A DNA stretch of 64,000 nucleotides from Amylostereum areolatum (lineage: Eukaryota; Basidiomycota; Agaricomycetes; Russulales; Stereaceae). The position numbers were made by a program, and so were the translations under genes. Where the stretch lies: NCBI GenBank assembly GCA_012932865.1, contig SAXG01000028.1, positions 310,001 to 374,000 on the forward strand, read 5' to 3'. This document shows, piece after piece, positions 29,201-38,166 of the stretch (positions are counted from its first letter, which is position 1; every line of letters starts with the position of its first letter). The notes under the pieces were generated by a model. That model was not told where the DNA came from. It searched no databases and was given only the letters and a program-made list of their open reading frames with translations.

Positions 29201-30377
29201 CGCCGTCAATGTCGTGGTCGATCGCCTCACTAAGATGGTGGTTACCACCCCATGTACAACAAAGATCACCAGTGATGGCACGGCCGACATTCTCTTCGAC
29301 AAGGTATACCGACACTACGGCTTAGCAGACAAGATCATCTCGGATCGTGGACCCCAATTTGCTGGACAGGTGATGCGTACACTCAACGAGAAGCTCGGGA
29401 TCAAGTCCGCCCTCAGCACAGCGTATCACCCACAGACAGACGGCCAAACCGAACGCGAGAACCAGAACCTCGAGCAGTTTCTGCGAGTATTCTGCAACTA
29501 CCGTCAAGATGACTGGGTGAAGTGGTTACCCTTCTTCGAGTTTTCTCACAACTCTCGCACCCATGCAGCTACTGGAAAGGCTCCCTTTGAAGTCCTCTAT
29601 GGCTTCCTCCCGAAAATGTACCCATCCGTAAACCCGTCCTCAAAGGTCCCCGCAGTTGAAGAACGCCTCCGTCAACTTGAAGAAGTCCGACAGGAGATCA
29701 AGGCCAGCCTTGCCCTCGCTTCAGACTTGATGAAGTACTACAATGGCGACACGGTCAGCAAATCAACGCAGTTTGCCGTCGGAGACAAAGTATGGCTAGA
29801 AGGCAAAAACCTGAAGATGACGAGACCGAAAGCTAAGCTTGCTGCCAAACGATTTGGACCCTTCGAAATCATTGACGTCATCAGCCCAGTCAACTACCGC
29901 TTGAAGCTGCCAAAGACGTGGCGAATCCATTCAGTCTTCCATGCCTCGCTGCTCACCGCGTACAAGGAGACAGCCGCTCACGGGCCAAATTATGAACAGC
30001 CGCCACCAGACCTCATCGACGATGAAGAAGAATACGACGTTGAAGACATTGTCGACTCTAAACCAACTCGTAACAAGAAAGGTATTCAGTACCTCGTCAA
30101 GTGGGCCGGCTATCCCGACTCCGAAAACACCTGGCTCCCGCGTTCGTCGCTCTCAAAGGTTACCGACATGATTGACGCTTTCCACAAGCGCCATCCAAAT
30201 GCGCCCCGCCCCGTGCGTTCCCTCGGCATCTCCTTTGACGATTTTCTCGCATCCACCCTTGCAGATGACATCGCGCTCCAGGCGAAAGCGCGTCTTAAAG
30301 GGGGGGTAATGTCACGGATCACTCCATTTCTTTCTTCGTTTGCAGACCTTGTACACGCGACGCGTCACGGCACATGA
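26286..30377 (+). CDS. pol: B2 Pol (protease, RT, RNase H, integrase, chromodomain)
   Basis: The -1 frame relative to gag, intact to the stop inside the 3' LTR. Protease DSG at about 26510; YMDD of reverse transcriptase near 27840; RNase H about 28270-28550; integrase HHCC finger about 28950-29080 with D/D/E at STDF, SDRG and TERE; chromodomain about 30015-30190. The frame also stays open upstream in gag (from 25818), which is a shadow. Confidence 0.9.
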   Translation: MKRPPVASSGGGKGLLVSLSNRFAVLSSMHTCEQSYPPCLYLSTVTKNRQTPSITLKVKLIGRVTKREIDADALLDSGAEGIILNRSFVERKKLTTRKLENPFPVRNVDGTENVMGWVRDTTTQRIRIYSQDSRAYHEEEAEFFITDIGDHDMILGTDWLDEHNPTINWQRDRVDMLRCPPSCTLSKPPVTNLATKPRKPSSVQSQRKVEAGKTPRTPLVVDDPFPEPTYVSWTPVPTYVIPARRVKGVRVRTIHRSPLPARLFTEDDDERPMVFRDWEINGLRRAGILPETDGPNPDAIPIRAGFTKAQELAEHSKENARPQTFEDLVPPPYRDFAPVFDKKTSEQLPDRRPWDHAIDMKDGFEPKPCKIYPLSPSEQIKLDTFLDDHLKKGYIRPSKSPQASPFFFVKKKDGKLRPVQDYRELNKGTVKNEYPLPLISEIVDRLKGAKIFSKMDVRWGYNNVRIKEGDEWKAAFKTNRGLFEPTVMFFGLMNSPATFQAMMNELFKDLIDSGKVIIYMDDILVFTRTMDEHRAIVRQVLQCLQDNDLFLKPEKCGFEQDSVEYLGLIISHDKIAMDPVKVAGIQDWPTPRTVKDVQSFLGFGNFYRRFIKDFSKVARPLFDLTKKDCTWDWSTDCQTAFDALKAAFTSSPVLVMPDPKKPYLVEVDASGFATGGILSQKGDDGHWHPVAYLSKALSEPERNYDIYDKELLAIIRALEAWRHYLEGAPDTVEIWTDHKNLEHFKTAQKLSRRQARWALFLTRFDFSLVHKPGISHRPDPMSRRPDHKDGVENDNKERVLLDPKYFQVRATRPGAVTSLGDVELRRRIRDCKTKDIEVVQALDAILRNGPRTLVKNLQEWNYEEGLVLFRGKVYVPADDELRRDIVKMYHESPLAGHPGRFKTYELVSREYWWPGMSVFVRDFVAGCATCQSTKTQSSRPHVDMIPNEVPDRPFGVISTDFIVELPDCEGYNAVNVVVDRLTKMVVTTPCTTKITSDGTADILFDKVYRHYGLADKIISDRGPQFAGQVMRTLNEKLGIKSALSTAYHPQTDGQTERENQNLEQFLRVFCNYRQDDWVKWLPFFEFSHNSRTHAATGKAPFEVLYGFLPKMYPSVNPSSKVPAVEERLRQLEEVRQEIKASLALASDLMKYYNGDTVSKSTQFAVGDKVWLEGKNLKMTRPKAKLAAKRFGPFEIIDVISPVNYRLKLPKTWRIHSVFHASLLTAYKETAAHGPNYEQPPPDLIDDEEEYDVEDIVDSKPTRNKKGIQYLVKWAGYPDSENTWLPRSSLSKVTDMIDAFHKRHPNAPRPVRSLGISFDDFLASTLADDIALQAKARLKGGVMSRITPFLSSFADLVHATRHGT

Positions 30378-30733
30378 CTTTCCTTCGCATCACATGCTCC
30401 AACAACGTCACTGCCCGGACTTCCGAACGGGGTTCCGCATCCTTATCTATGACATCATTGCTCCGGACTCCCGCCCTCCTCCCCATGACTCCTTTCTTAT
30501 TGTTCCCCCCGCTCGCACCACTATCGCATCGCATCGCACCATCGTTCCCACTTGTATATAAGGACAGTATCCCTTTTCCCTTTTCCTCAGACTGTCCATC
30601 TCGTCATACGGTACTGTAGCGCACGTTGCACTACCCTAGGCCTGACACTCTCAAAATCTATCTGTTCTCTCTTGCTCCTCCCATCGTTGCGACTTAGGCG
30701 GTTCCATCGGTCTCATAAACTGCGTTTCTGACA
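30310..30733 (+). repeat. B2 3' LTR (424 bp)
   Basis: The U3 half matches the other B LTRs, but R/U5 (about 30625-30715) differs at many positions and is 4 bp longer than the 5' LTR. Confidence 0.85.
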
Positions 30734-33602
30734 ACTCGGAGCAAAACTTTGACGGTTCAACAGATCCATCCTTGGACGTCGAGGTCGTTCCAGCAGTTCC
30801 GATGATCGACCCTATGGATGAAGATGAGGCGGCAGTGCTCAACGAAGGCCCTCACGATGAGGCGTTCTTATACGAAGAACCCCGATTCATCCGCCGCTTT
30901 GGGCATCAGGCTGGCGCGCCCATTCATCCCCCGTCGGCCACACCTGAAGCTGACGAAGATATGGATGAATCGATGCAGAGGAAACCCAACGGGTTCACCA
31001 CATACGAGGCCGTGTTTGATAGTCCGCCTACCGCCAACCCATATCACCCATTTCCCACCAAGATGGATTGGGAACTTGCTCGCTGGGCGAAGACGCGGGG
31101 CCCAGGCTCTACCGCCTTCACAGAGCTTCTCAGCATTGATGAGGTACGTCCGAGTTTCCTTGGGAGAAATCTCGTCAGCTGACAGTCAGTCATACTTACC
31201 ACTTAGCCGACAAGCTGAACCTGGCGTATCGTAACAGCAAGGAGTTGAACGACATTGTTGACTCGCTACCCTCCTGCCCCATCTTTCATTGCCACGGAGT
31301 TGAAGTTGATGGTGAAAAGTACGATGTTTACCTTTGCGATATCCTGGAGTGTGTCCGCGCTCTGTACGTCTCCCCCGACTTCGCGCCCGAGCTTGTCTTC
31401 GTACCCGAACGACACTTCGCAGATCCTGAGAAGACTGTACATATGTACTCGGACATGCACACTGGCCGTTGGTGGTGGAACGTCCAGGTATGTAGGATTC
31501 CGTTCACACACCAATCGTTGCTCACTCCCAATGTAGAAGATCCTTGAAGCACGCAAGCCAGGAGCAACCGTGATCCCCATCATCATATCATCCGACAAGA
31601 CTCAGCTCACGCTGTTTTGGAATCGGTCGGCGTACCCAGTGTACCTCACCATTGGCAACATACCTAAAGAAACAAGACACAAACCGGGCCGTCATGCGCA
31701 AGTTCTGCTCGGCTACCTTCCAGTCACCCGACTCTCACACATCAAGAACGATGATGTCCGCCGCCGCGCTCTCACCAACCTTTTTCATGTGTGCATGCGC
31801 AAAGCTGTCACTCCAATCAAGGACGCCGGTCTCGACGGAGTCGAGATGGTTTCAGGGGATGGTGTTGTACAAAGATGCCATCCTCTGTACGCTGTTTTTG
31901 TTGGCGACTACCCGGAGCAAGTCCTTGTGGTTGGCGTGAAGAATATGGAGTGCCCCAAGGGCGAGTTGGATCTGGATGAAATGGGCGATAACATCCTCTG
32001 CACCCAACGCGATCTCAACGCGATCATCGAAGCTCTAAGCAAGGCCGATGACGACGATCCTGTGGCTTTTGTGGATGCTTGCAAAGCGGCCGGTATCAAA
32101 CCTCTTTACCATCCGTTCTGGGAGGATCTACCCCTCCTCGATATCTTCGAAGCGATCGCCCCCGACATCCTCCACCAACTCTATCAGGGCATGGTCAAGC
32201 ATGTAATCTCATGGCTCAAGTCCGCATATGGATCTGCAGTCATCGACGCCCGTTTTTAGTGCCTCCCACCCAATTATAACCTCCGCCTTTTCTCGAAGGG
32301 CATTTCTCACCTCTCGCGTGTATCAGGAATGGAGCATCAGGACATTTGCCGTGTTCTCCTGGGCGTCATTATTGACCTTCCTTTACCTGGTGGAGCAAGC
32401 CCTGCTCGTCTTGTCCGTGCTGTCCGCGCCCTCCTGGATTTCGTCTATCTCGCGCAGTACCCCTCTCACACGGACGCTACACTTCAGCGCCTCCGTGATG
32501 CACTAGATCGCTTCCATGCAAACAAGTCTATCTTCGTCAATCTCGGGATCCGTGAACATTTCAACTTTCCCAAAATGCACTCCCTCCAACATTATGCGCC
32601 ATCTGTTATCCTATTCGGCACCGCTGACAACTTCAATACATCGTACACGGAACGCCTTCATATCGACTTCACGAAAGATGCTTACCGGTCCACCAATCGG
32701 AAAGACGAATACACTCAAATGACTCTATGGTTACAGCGTCGCGAGAAAATACATCAACACACCCTTTTCGTGGAGTGGCGACTTGACCAACGTCCCGAAG
32801 TTACCTGCAGCCGCACTCCAGTAGTGTGCAAATTGCACGCTTCCCTAATGTTCGATACCTCTCTCTGGACGATGCGGATGCAAAGTACGGTGCACGCAAC
32901 ATGGAACAGATCCTGAAAGAGTTCCTTATACGCCGTCGACACCCCCAATTCACTCGGCAGCAGCTCTCCATAGTCGCAGATGCATACAAGCTGCCCTTTC
33001 GATCAGTAGCTGTGTATCAGAAACTCAAGTTCTGGCACCCGGACGCACTGGGACGGGGACAGGCTCCTCAAGTCCTAGATGTAATCCATGCTCGAGCTGC
33101 ATATCGCAGCACGCAAGGGCGCGTCGTGCCAGGAAGATTTGACACAGCCTTGATTGACGAGACGGGCGGTGGCGATGCACCTAGCATTGCAGGTGCGTCT
33201 CCTTATCCTCTGTTCCCATCGTTTTAGTAACTAACATTTACAGCAGGCAATCTTCGTACAGGACAAGTGCGGCTCATTTTTAGTTTATCAAAGAAGGCCT
33301 CTCGCGCGGCCTTTGGGAACATGGAAGCGCCATCACACCTGGCCTACATCGAGTGGTTCTCTCGCACCCCTCGGCATCCGGACAACAACCATCTGTTTTA
33401 TCGCATATCCTGGTCCTTCAAAGGGCAAGAACGACATGCCGTAATAGTTCCGATCTTAGATCTACAACGCAGCATCCACCTCTCCCCCAAGTTCGGGCCA
33501 AGCAAGCCACCAGAATGGACAAGTGTGAATGTGCTTGAGCTATGCCCAACCTTTTACATCAACTCCCTTGTCACGCTCAACGCATTCATCAACATGGGCT
33601 GA
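30734..33602 (+). pseudogene. Plavaka transposase gene, 3' part
   Basis: Starting in the ACTCG repeat, the frame continues directly from the minus-strand part at 12568. It shows the Plavaka core: SDKTQLTLF, IGNIPKE, SGDGVVQRCHPLYAVFVGDY, a CPKGEL segment, DLLHQL-like PDILHQLYQGMVKH, and FPKMHSLQHY. Introns lie near 31144-31206, 31489-31536, 32800-32830 and 33193-33243. One in-frame TAG (32257-32259) interrupts it. The protein ends at TGA (33600-33602). These transposases mobilise DNA elements of the KDZ/CMC group by DDE chemistry. Inactive as it stands. Terminal inverted repeats were not identified. Confidence 0.8.
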
Positions 33603-33898
33603 ATGTCGCATCTTCACAATAGACACAAGACTCGGACGCGGACAACAGGAGGACTAATTGATATAGTAATGGTACATCTCTTTTCTCACTTCCTTCTGTC
33701 TCCCTTGTCGCTCACTCGCAAGGCTACACATTAGAGAGACTTATGTCATTGTCCAGGCATCCTTCACAGTGTCTTCAAACCATGGAATACTGCGTGAGCA
33801 TCGACCACAGGTGAGATTTGCACACGACGGGGCGTGGGAACACACTGCCTTCGACGTTGAAGCGGGTGCGCGAGTGTTTGGATTACAAAGGTCGATTA
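33603..33898. other. Intergenic, nothing recognised
   Basis: Short spacer downstream of the Plavaka gene. It probably contains the transposon's right end, but no inverted repeat partner was found by eye. Confidence 0.3.
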
Positions 33899-34639
33899 AT
33901 GACCTCAGATTCATACCGTACTGTACATTTGGGCATAGATCCATCTAACTTAAGGAATAAAAATATGTCTCGCAAAAAAGCATACCAAAATGACTATAAA
34001 GATCAAAACGTACAACAGCGGCTAGATCATGTGACTGGACACGGCGGCTCGAAGCGTCGGAATGAACTGCTCACTCCTACTTACCTCCTTGCTCATTCCT
34101 TCACGTCACATCCTTTTCCTCTCGCCTCCGCATGCTCACCGTGTACCCAGATGGATTCTCAACTCCCCAAGCCCGGTCTCGACGCGATGCCACCGCAGGT
34201 GAGTACGCGCTCCATCCTGACAAAGTCGACCCCTCAACACCATACTCAAGCCTTCACGGGCACCACCTCCATCATCACCTGTACCAAGGACGACATCCTG
34301 AGCCAGGACCTCCAGATCAGACTGCATCACCAGGCCCGGCTCTGGCATGGCATCGGCACGCTCTCCCTTCCCACAACAACCCATCTGTTTGACCACCCTC
34401 GTACTTTGTCCACACCACCCAGCACGTTCCGAGTCCCGAACCGCCGCCGACAGCATGCCCAAGCCCTTTCCCCACCTCCTCAGCCCTCGACGTCCGCATC
34501 ACCCGCAACTCGGTGCACTGAATGCGCGACCACTGCCCCCTCGAACGCCGTCCCATCGTCTTCCCCTGGTCCAAACAGGAACGGCTGTCCGACGACGGGC
34601 GCCCGTCATCTGCAGCATATCCATATCGACCCTGTGTGA
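33899..34639 (+). CDS. Hypothetical ORF, about 246 aa, doubtful
   Basis: Open from ATG 33899 to TGA 34639. The ATG at 34151 (MDSQLPKPGLDAMPPQ) followed by a GTGAGT donor looks like a real first exon, in which case the longer frame is accidental. The downstream part is rich in Thr, Ser, Pro and His. No domain recognised. Confidence 0.2.
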   Translation: MTSDSYRTVHLGIDPSNLRNKNMSRKKAYQNDYKDQNVQQRLDHVTGHGGSKRRNELLTPTYLLAHSFTSHPFPLASACSPCTQMDSQLPKPGLDAMPPQVSTRSILTKSTPQHHTQAFTGTTSIITCTKDDILSQDLQIRLHHQARLWHGIGTLSLPTTTHLFDHPRTLSTPPSTFRVPNRRRQHAQALSPPPQPSTSASPATRCTECATTAPSNAVPSSSPGPNRNGCPTTGARHLQHIHIDPV

Positions 34640-35241
34640 AGCGAGCTCACGCCGAACACGGAGCTCACGTTGGGATAGCACGCAAACATGATCGACATAC
34701 TCCCGGCACTCATGGAGTTTCCCCGCTTCTTTGCGTGCGTGGCCCTCCCTCACGTTGCCCCGTGTGTTACGTTCATGCTAACCATTCAACAGCGTGGAGC
34801 AAGTGCCAATGCATAATGGAATGAACATCATACTGCGCGCCCTTAGGTTTGTCCCTCACATCTGAACCCACCATACCTCCCGCCTCAGGCTCGCGTGCAC
34901 GCATCAGTTCGTGTGTATATCTCCACATATTAGTACCCAGTTGACTGGCATATGCTGATGCGAACACAGGCTAGGTGCTGCGATGTAATTCAGGCGTACA
35001 GAGGTACTATGCGTGTGTGGTGGCAGTGGGGACAATGTAGCGGCTCCGTATTGTACCAAAGGTGTTGATTGTAATAATTGTAACGAGTACAATAAGTACG
35101 TTTGAAAGTATATCGTTTGAAGCTTGATACAACCTATAGTCCGTGTTCCTCATCCAGAGCAGAGTGACCGTTAGGAAGCCTGCCATAACACATTAGCAGG
35201 GATTAGGAGGGAGGGACACAGTGTCTCCATTAGGAAGGACA
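34640..35241. other. Intergenic, no gene seen
   Basis: Only short frames. The right end (about 35190-35270) has repeated ATTAGCA/TTAGGA words before a G-rich run that marks the 3' end of the next minus-strand gene. Confidence 0.3.
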
Positions 35242-35884
35242 TTAGCAAAGGTTAGCTGAAATTTGAGGGGGGGGGATTCCCTGATGGGCTCCCGAGGCAT
35301 CTTCCATTGCTATGTCCTCTTGAGGGACTGTAGCCGCCTTTGGGGGGCCTTGAACAGGGTTTTGATCCATGTTGACGTCCATGTCCTGCAATGAGTTTCC
35401 GCCCAGGGCCGGCAGGGCGGGCAGGTCAGGAAGGTCTCCGCCATTGAAGCCCTCGTCATCGGACACGTCGGACTTTTGAGACCTGTCGGATTTGTCAGAG
35501 AGTGGGTCGAAATGGAGCGTGGGGGGAAGGGGGGGGGGGCCGGCGATGGTTCGCGATTGGCGGTTGGAGGGGGGGTCGGAGTGGCGTTCGGCGAGATTTG
35601 GTACAAGTCTGGCGCGACACGGTACAAGTCTGTCGGACATGTCGGTCTGTGAATGAATAATAATACAAGAGTCAATGTGTTACTCACGGTCATTCATCCA
35701 CCACGCGTGCGCTGTCGGAGTGGGGTCCCCTTCGAACACAACCTGGCGGCTGCGCATCTCCTGCCACCGCACTCCCCCTGCCAGTGGCAGCTCCAGGAGG
35801 CCTTCAAACCACGCCGTGAACGCAGACTTGAACGGCACCGCACTGACCCGGTGGAGCGGCGATGGACCCCGAATGATATTCTAA
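35242..35884 (-). CDS. Hypothetical minus-strand gene, acidic C-terminal exon
   Basis: 3' exon 35640-35242: about 130 residues, Pro-rich then acidic with Ser-Asp repeats (SDKSDRSQKSDVSDDEG), ending QGIPPPQISANLC. Upstream on the minus strand a GTGAGT...CAG intron (about 35685-35645) is preceded by a coding-like exon (FKSAFTAWFEGLLELP, then GDPTPTAHAWWMND) reaching to about 35880. The phase across the intron is uncertain. A related 3' end lies at 16.3 kb. Function unknown. Confidence 0.4.
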
Positions 35885-35986
35885 ATTTGACGGGAAAAGG
35901 TCAGTACAATATTCAGGACGAAAAACTGTCGTTGCGCACCAGCTCAGAGGTAAACGTCTCCCACCACCTTTCCGTCGGCTTGTCTA

Positions 35987-37865
35987 CATCAGCAATTTGT
36001 CGAATTTTGTTTTGTTGTTTTGAAGGGTTGAGACTGAATTTGAGGTGTTGAGATGTTGTCACCAGTTGTGAAGTTGGCTAAACACATGCCAACTGGGATG
36101 AGTACTCAACAATACACCAATATCTCATAAACTACCCAGTTTGAACACAATACAAGAATTCCGTGCAACAGGCTTCCCATCTCCACCAACAGCATAGGCA
36201 ATACCTTAGTATTTACACTTGGGGACAAAATTCCTGGCTAGCTTGTTGAAACAAGTGTGACTTGGAAGTTCTCTTGGGTATATAGTAGTTTACTTTCATA
36301 CTTGGTAAATTTAGTAGGTAATTTGGTTAACTGTTCAATTACTTATGAAATCACGACTTAGTGGATTTCGGATACATATAGTCACATGACTCTCCAGTTA
36401 TGTTGACGCTCGACGCCGCGTCGTCTCTTTGTCTTCAACCACGACAATCCGTCGTTGTTGGGGACCCGGCCTGGTCGTTGCCGCCGCCTTCGTCGACCTC
36501 GCTGTCGCCTTCAACGACCTCGCCGCCGCCTTCAACGCCTACACCCGTCCTCAAAGCTCACACGTATCGCTCTCAACGCCAACACGCGCGTCGCCCCCAA
36601 TGCCAACGCCTTCGTCACCCCACGGCGACGCGCGTCGCCCCCACCCCCCACGCCCTCGTCACCCCCCATGCCCTCGTCACCCGCAAGGCCCTCATCACCC
36701 GCAAGGCCCACGGCCTCGTCACCCCCCCCAACAACCTCATCGCCGCACTCGACGCCCACGCCCGTCGCCCTCAACGCCCACACCCGTCGCCCTCAGGCTC
36801 AACACCACTGCGCGCGTCACCCCCAACGCCGACGCGTGTCGCCCTCAACGCGAACGCCTTTGTCGCCCCCACGGTGACGCGTGTCGTCCCTGTCGCCCCC
36901 ACCCCCCACGGCCACGTCACCCCCCGCGCCTTCATCACCCCCCGCGCCTTCGTCACCCCCCGCGCCTTCGTCACCCCCCGCGCCTTCGTCACCCCCCACG
37001 CCCTCATCACCCGCAAGGCCCACGCCCATCGCCGTCAACGCCCACACCCATCGCCCTCAATGTCAACGCGCCCGTTGCCCCCATGGCGACGCGCGTCGTC
37101 CCCGCCGCCGACGGCCTCGTCACCGCCGATGGCCTCGTCACCGCCAACAGCTTCTTCACCCCCCACACCCTCGTACCTCCCAACGCCCTCGTCACCCCCT
37201 ACGGCCTCGTCACCCCCCAACGCCCACGCGTGCGTCGCCCCCCAACGCCCGCGCGCGCGTCGCCCCTGAACGCCAACGCGCATTGCCCCAGCGCCCACGC
37301 CCTCGTCACCCGCCGACGCTCATGCCCTCGCCACCCGCCGACGCCGACGCCCTCATCACCTCCCAACGCCAACGCGCCCATCGCCCCCAGTGCCAATGGC
37401 CTCATCACCAACACCCGGCTCCCGACGCCCCTGCCCCTGTTGTCTCGTCGCGCGCGCCCGTGTCCATACCTGCACCCTCGTCATTCCGTACCCTACTGCC
37501 TTTACAATATCTACATCACCTACGGATTGAGTACTGAGTAGCTATATTGTTTCAAATGGAATTTGTTTTGATCCTGATAGATGATGCATGATGTCTTGAA
37601 TTGTATTCAAACTGAGTTGAGCTGTTGTACCAAGTTGCCAGCTAACCTGTATAACTGTTGAAGATCCTAAGTTGTGTGTTCATTGGGTATACACTGGCTG
37701 TTCATTGGCCAACCCATGCGTGTTGAGCAATCAGACATGGCCTGGGGACATGTTGTCACGTTGGCATGTTTTGACTGTTTTGAACTGTTTCGCACATTGT
37801 GCAACACTGCAACAAGCAAAAACACGGCTTAACAAGGTGAAACAAAATTCGACAATTTGCTGATG
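35987..37865. mobile_element. Non-autonomous TIR element with GC-rich core, copy 1
   Basis: The left end CATCAGCAATTTGTCGAATT and the reverse complement of the right end match for about 26 bp with one mismatch (left 35987-36012, right 37840-37865). The element is flanked by TA on both sides (35985-35986, 37866-37867). AT-rich subterminal DNA encloses a GC-rich core (about 36405-37500). No transposase. It sits between the minus-strand gene at 35.2 kb and the plus-strand gene at 38.2 kb. Confidence 0.65.
36915..36998 (+). repeat. 18-bp minisatellite inside the TIR element
   Basis: The unit CGTCACCCCCCGCGCCTT (or CATCACC...) repeats about 4.5 times. The wider core (36405-37500) is built from related CGTCACC/CGCC words, which keeps several frames open for up to 370 codons without being a gene. 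Confidence 0.8.
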
Positions 37866-38166
37866 TATCGGGGCCCGCTCCTGCGCTCTCAGGATGGCAT
37901 AACGGAGGCGGAGCTCACGCGCAGAGTTGGTGAGGGGCTTCGTTTGATGGGCGGACATGAGCAGATGGTGGTAGAATAGAGGGAGAGGAGAGGGGAAGAT
38001 GCCGACGTGGTGGTCAAGACGCAAGGCGCAAGACACGGCTGAACGACTTGGCCGTTTGCGCAGACCCGGGCCGCGGCGGCAAATGTCACGTGACCCGCCA
38101 CTTCGTTGCGACGTGGCAAAGGCGCGATTACCTCTGTGCTCTGTTCCCTTCCACATCCTCACCGTC
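37866..38166. promoter_or_regulatory. Upstream region of the Zn2Cys6-like gene
   Basis: 300 bp between the TIR element and the ATG at 38167. GC-rich, with short CT-rich stretches near the start as in fungal promoters. No clear TATA. Confidence 0.25.

Larger units (their letters stand above)
23636..30733 (+). mobile_element. Element B2: full-length chromovirus, plus strand
   Basis: 5' LTR 23636-24055, 3' LTR 30310-30733, both TG...CA. The flanks are GCAGC on the left (element D) and ACTCG on the right (Plavaka gene), so it has no matching target duplication; ACTCG instead matches the 5' flank of B1. The interior is nearly identical to B1 but keeps separate gag and pol frames. Confidence 0.9.

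Noticed and set aside
12568..30739. Plavaka halves as exons of one gene with a very long intron
   Set aside because: They are on opposite strands and bordered by LTR termini with a shared 5-bp target site, so insertion and inversion explain them, not splicing.
36400..37541. Open frames of up to 370 codons on the plus strand
   Set aside because: They come from GC-rich CGTCACC-type minisatellite DNA; all three frames and the reverse strand are open, and the content is repetitive Pro/His/Arg/Ser.
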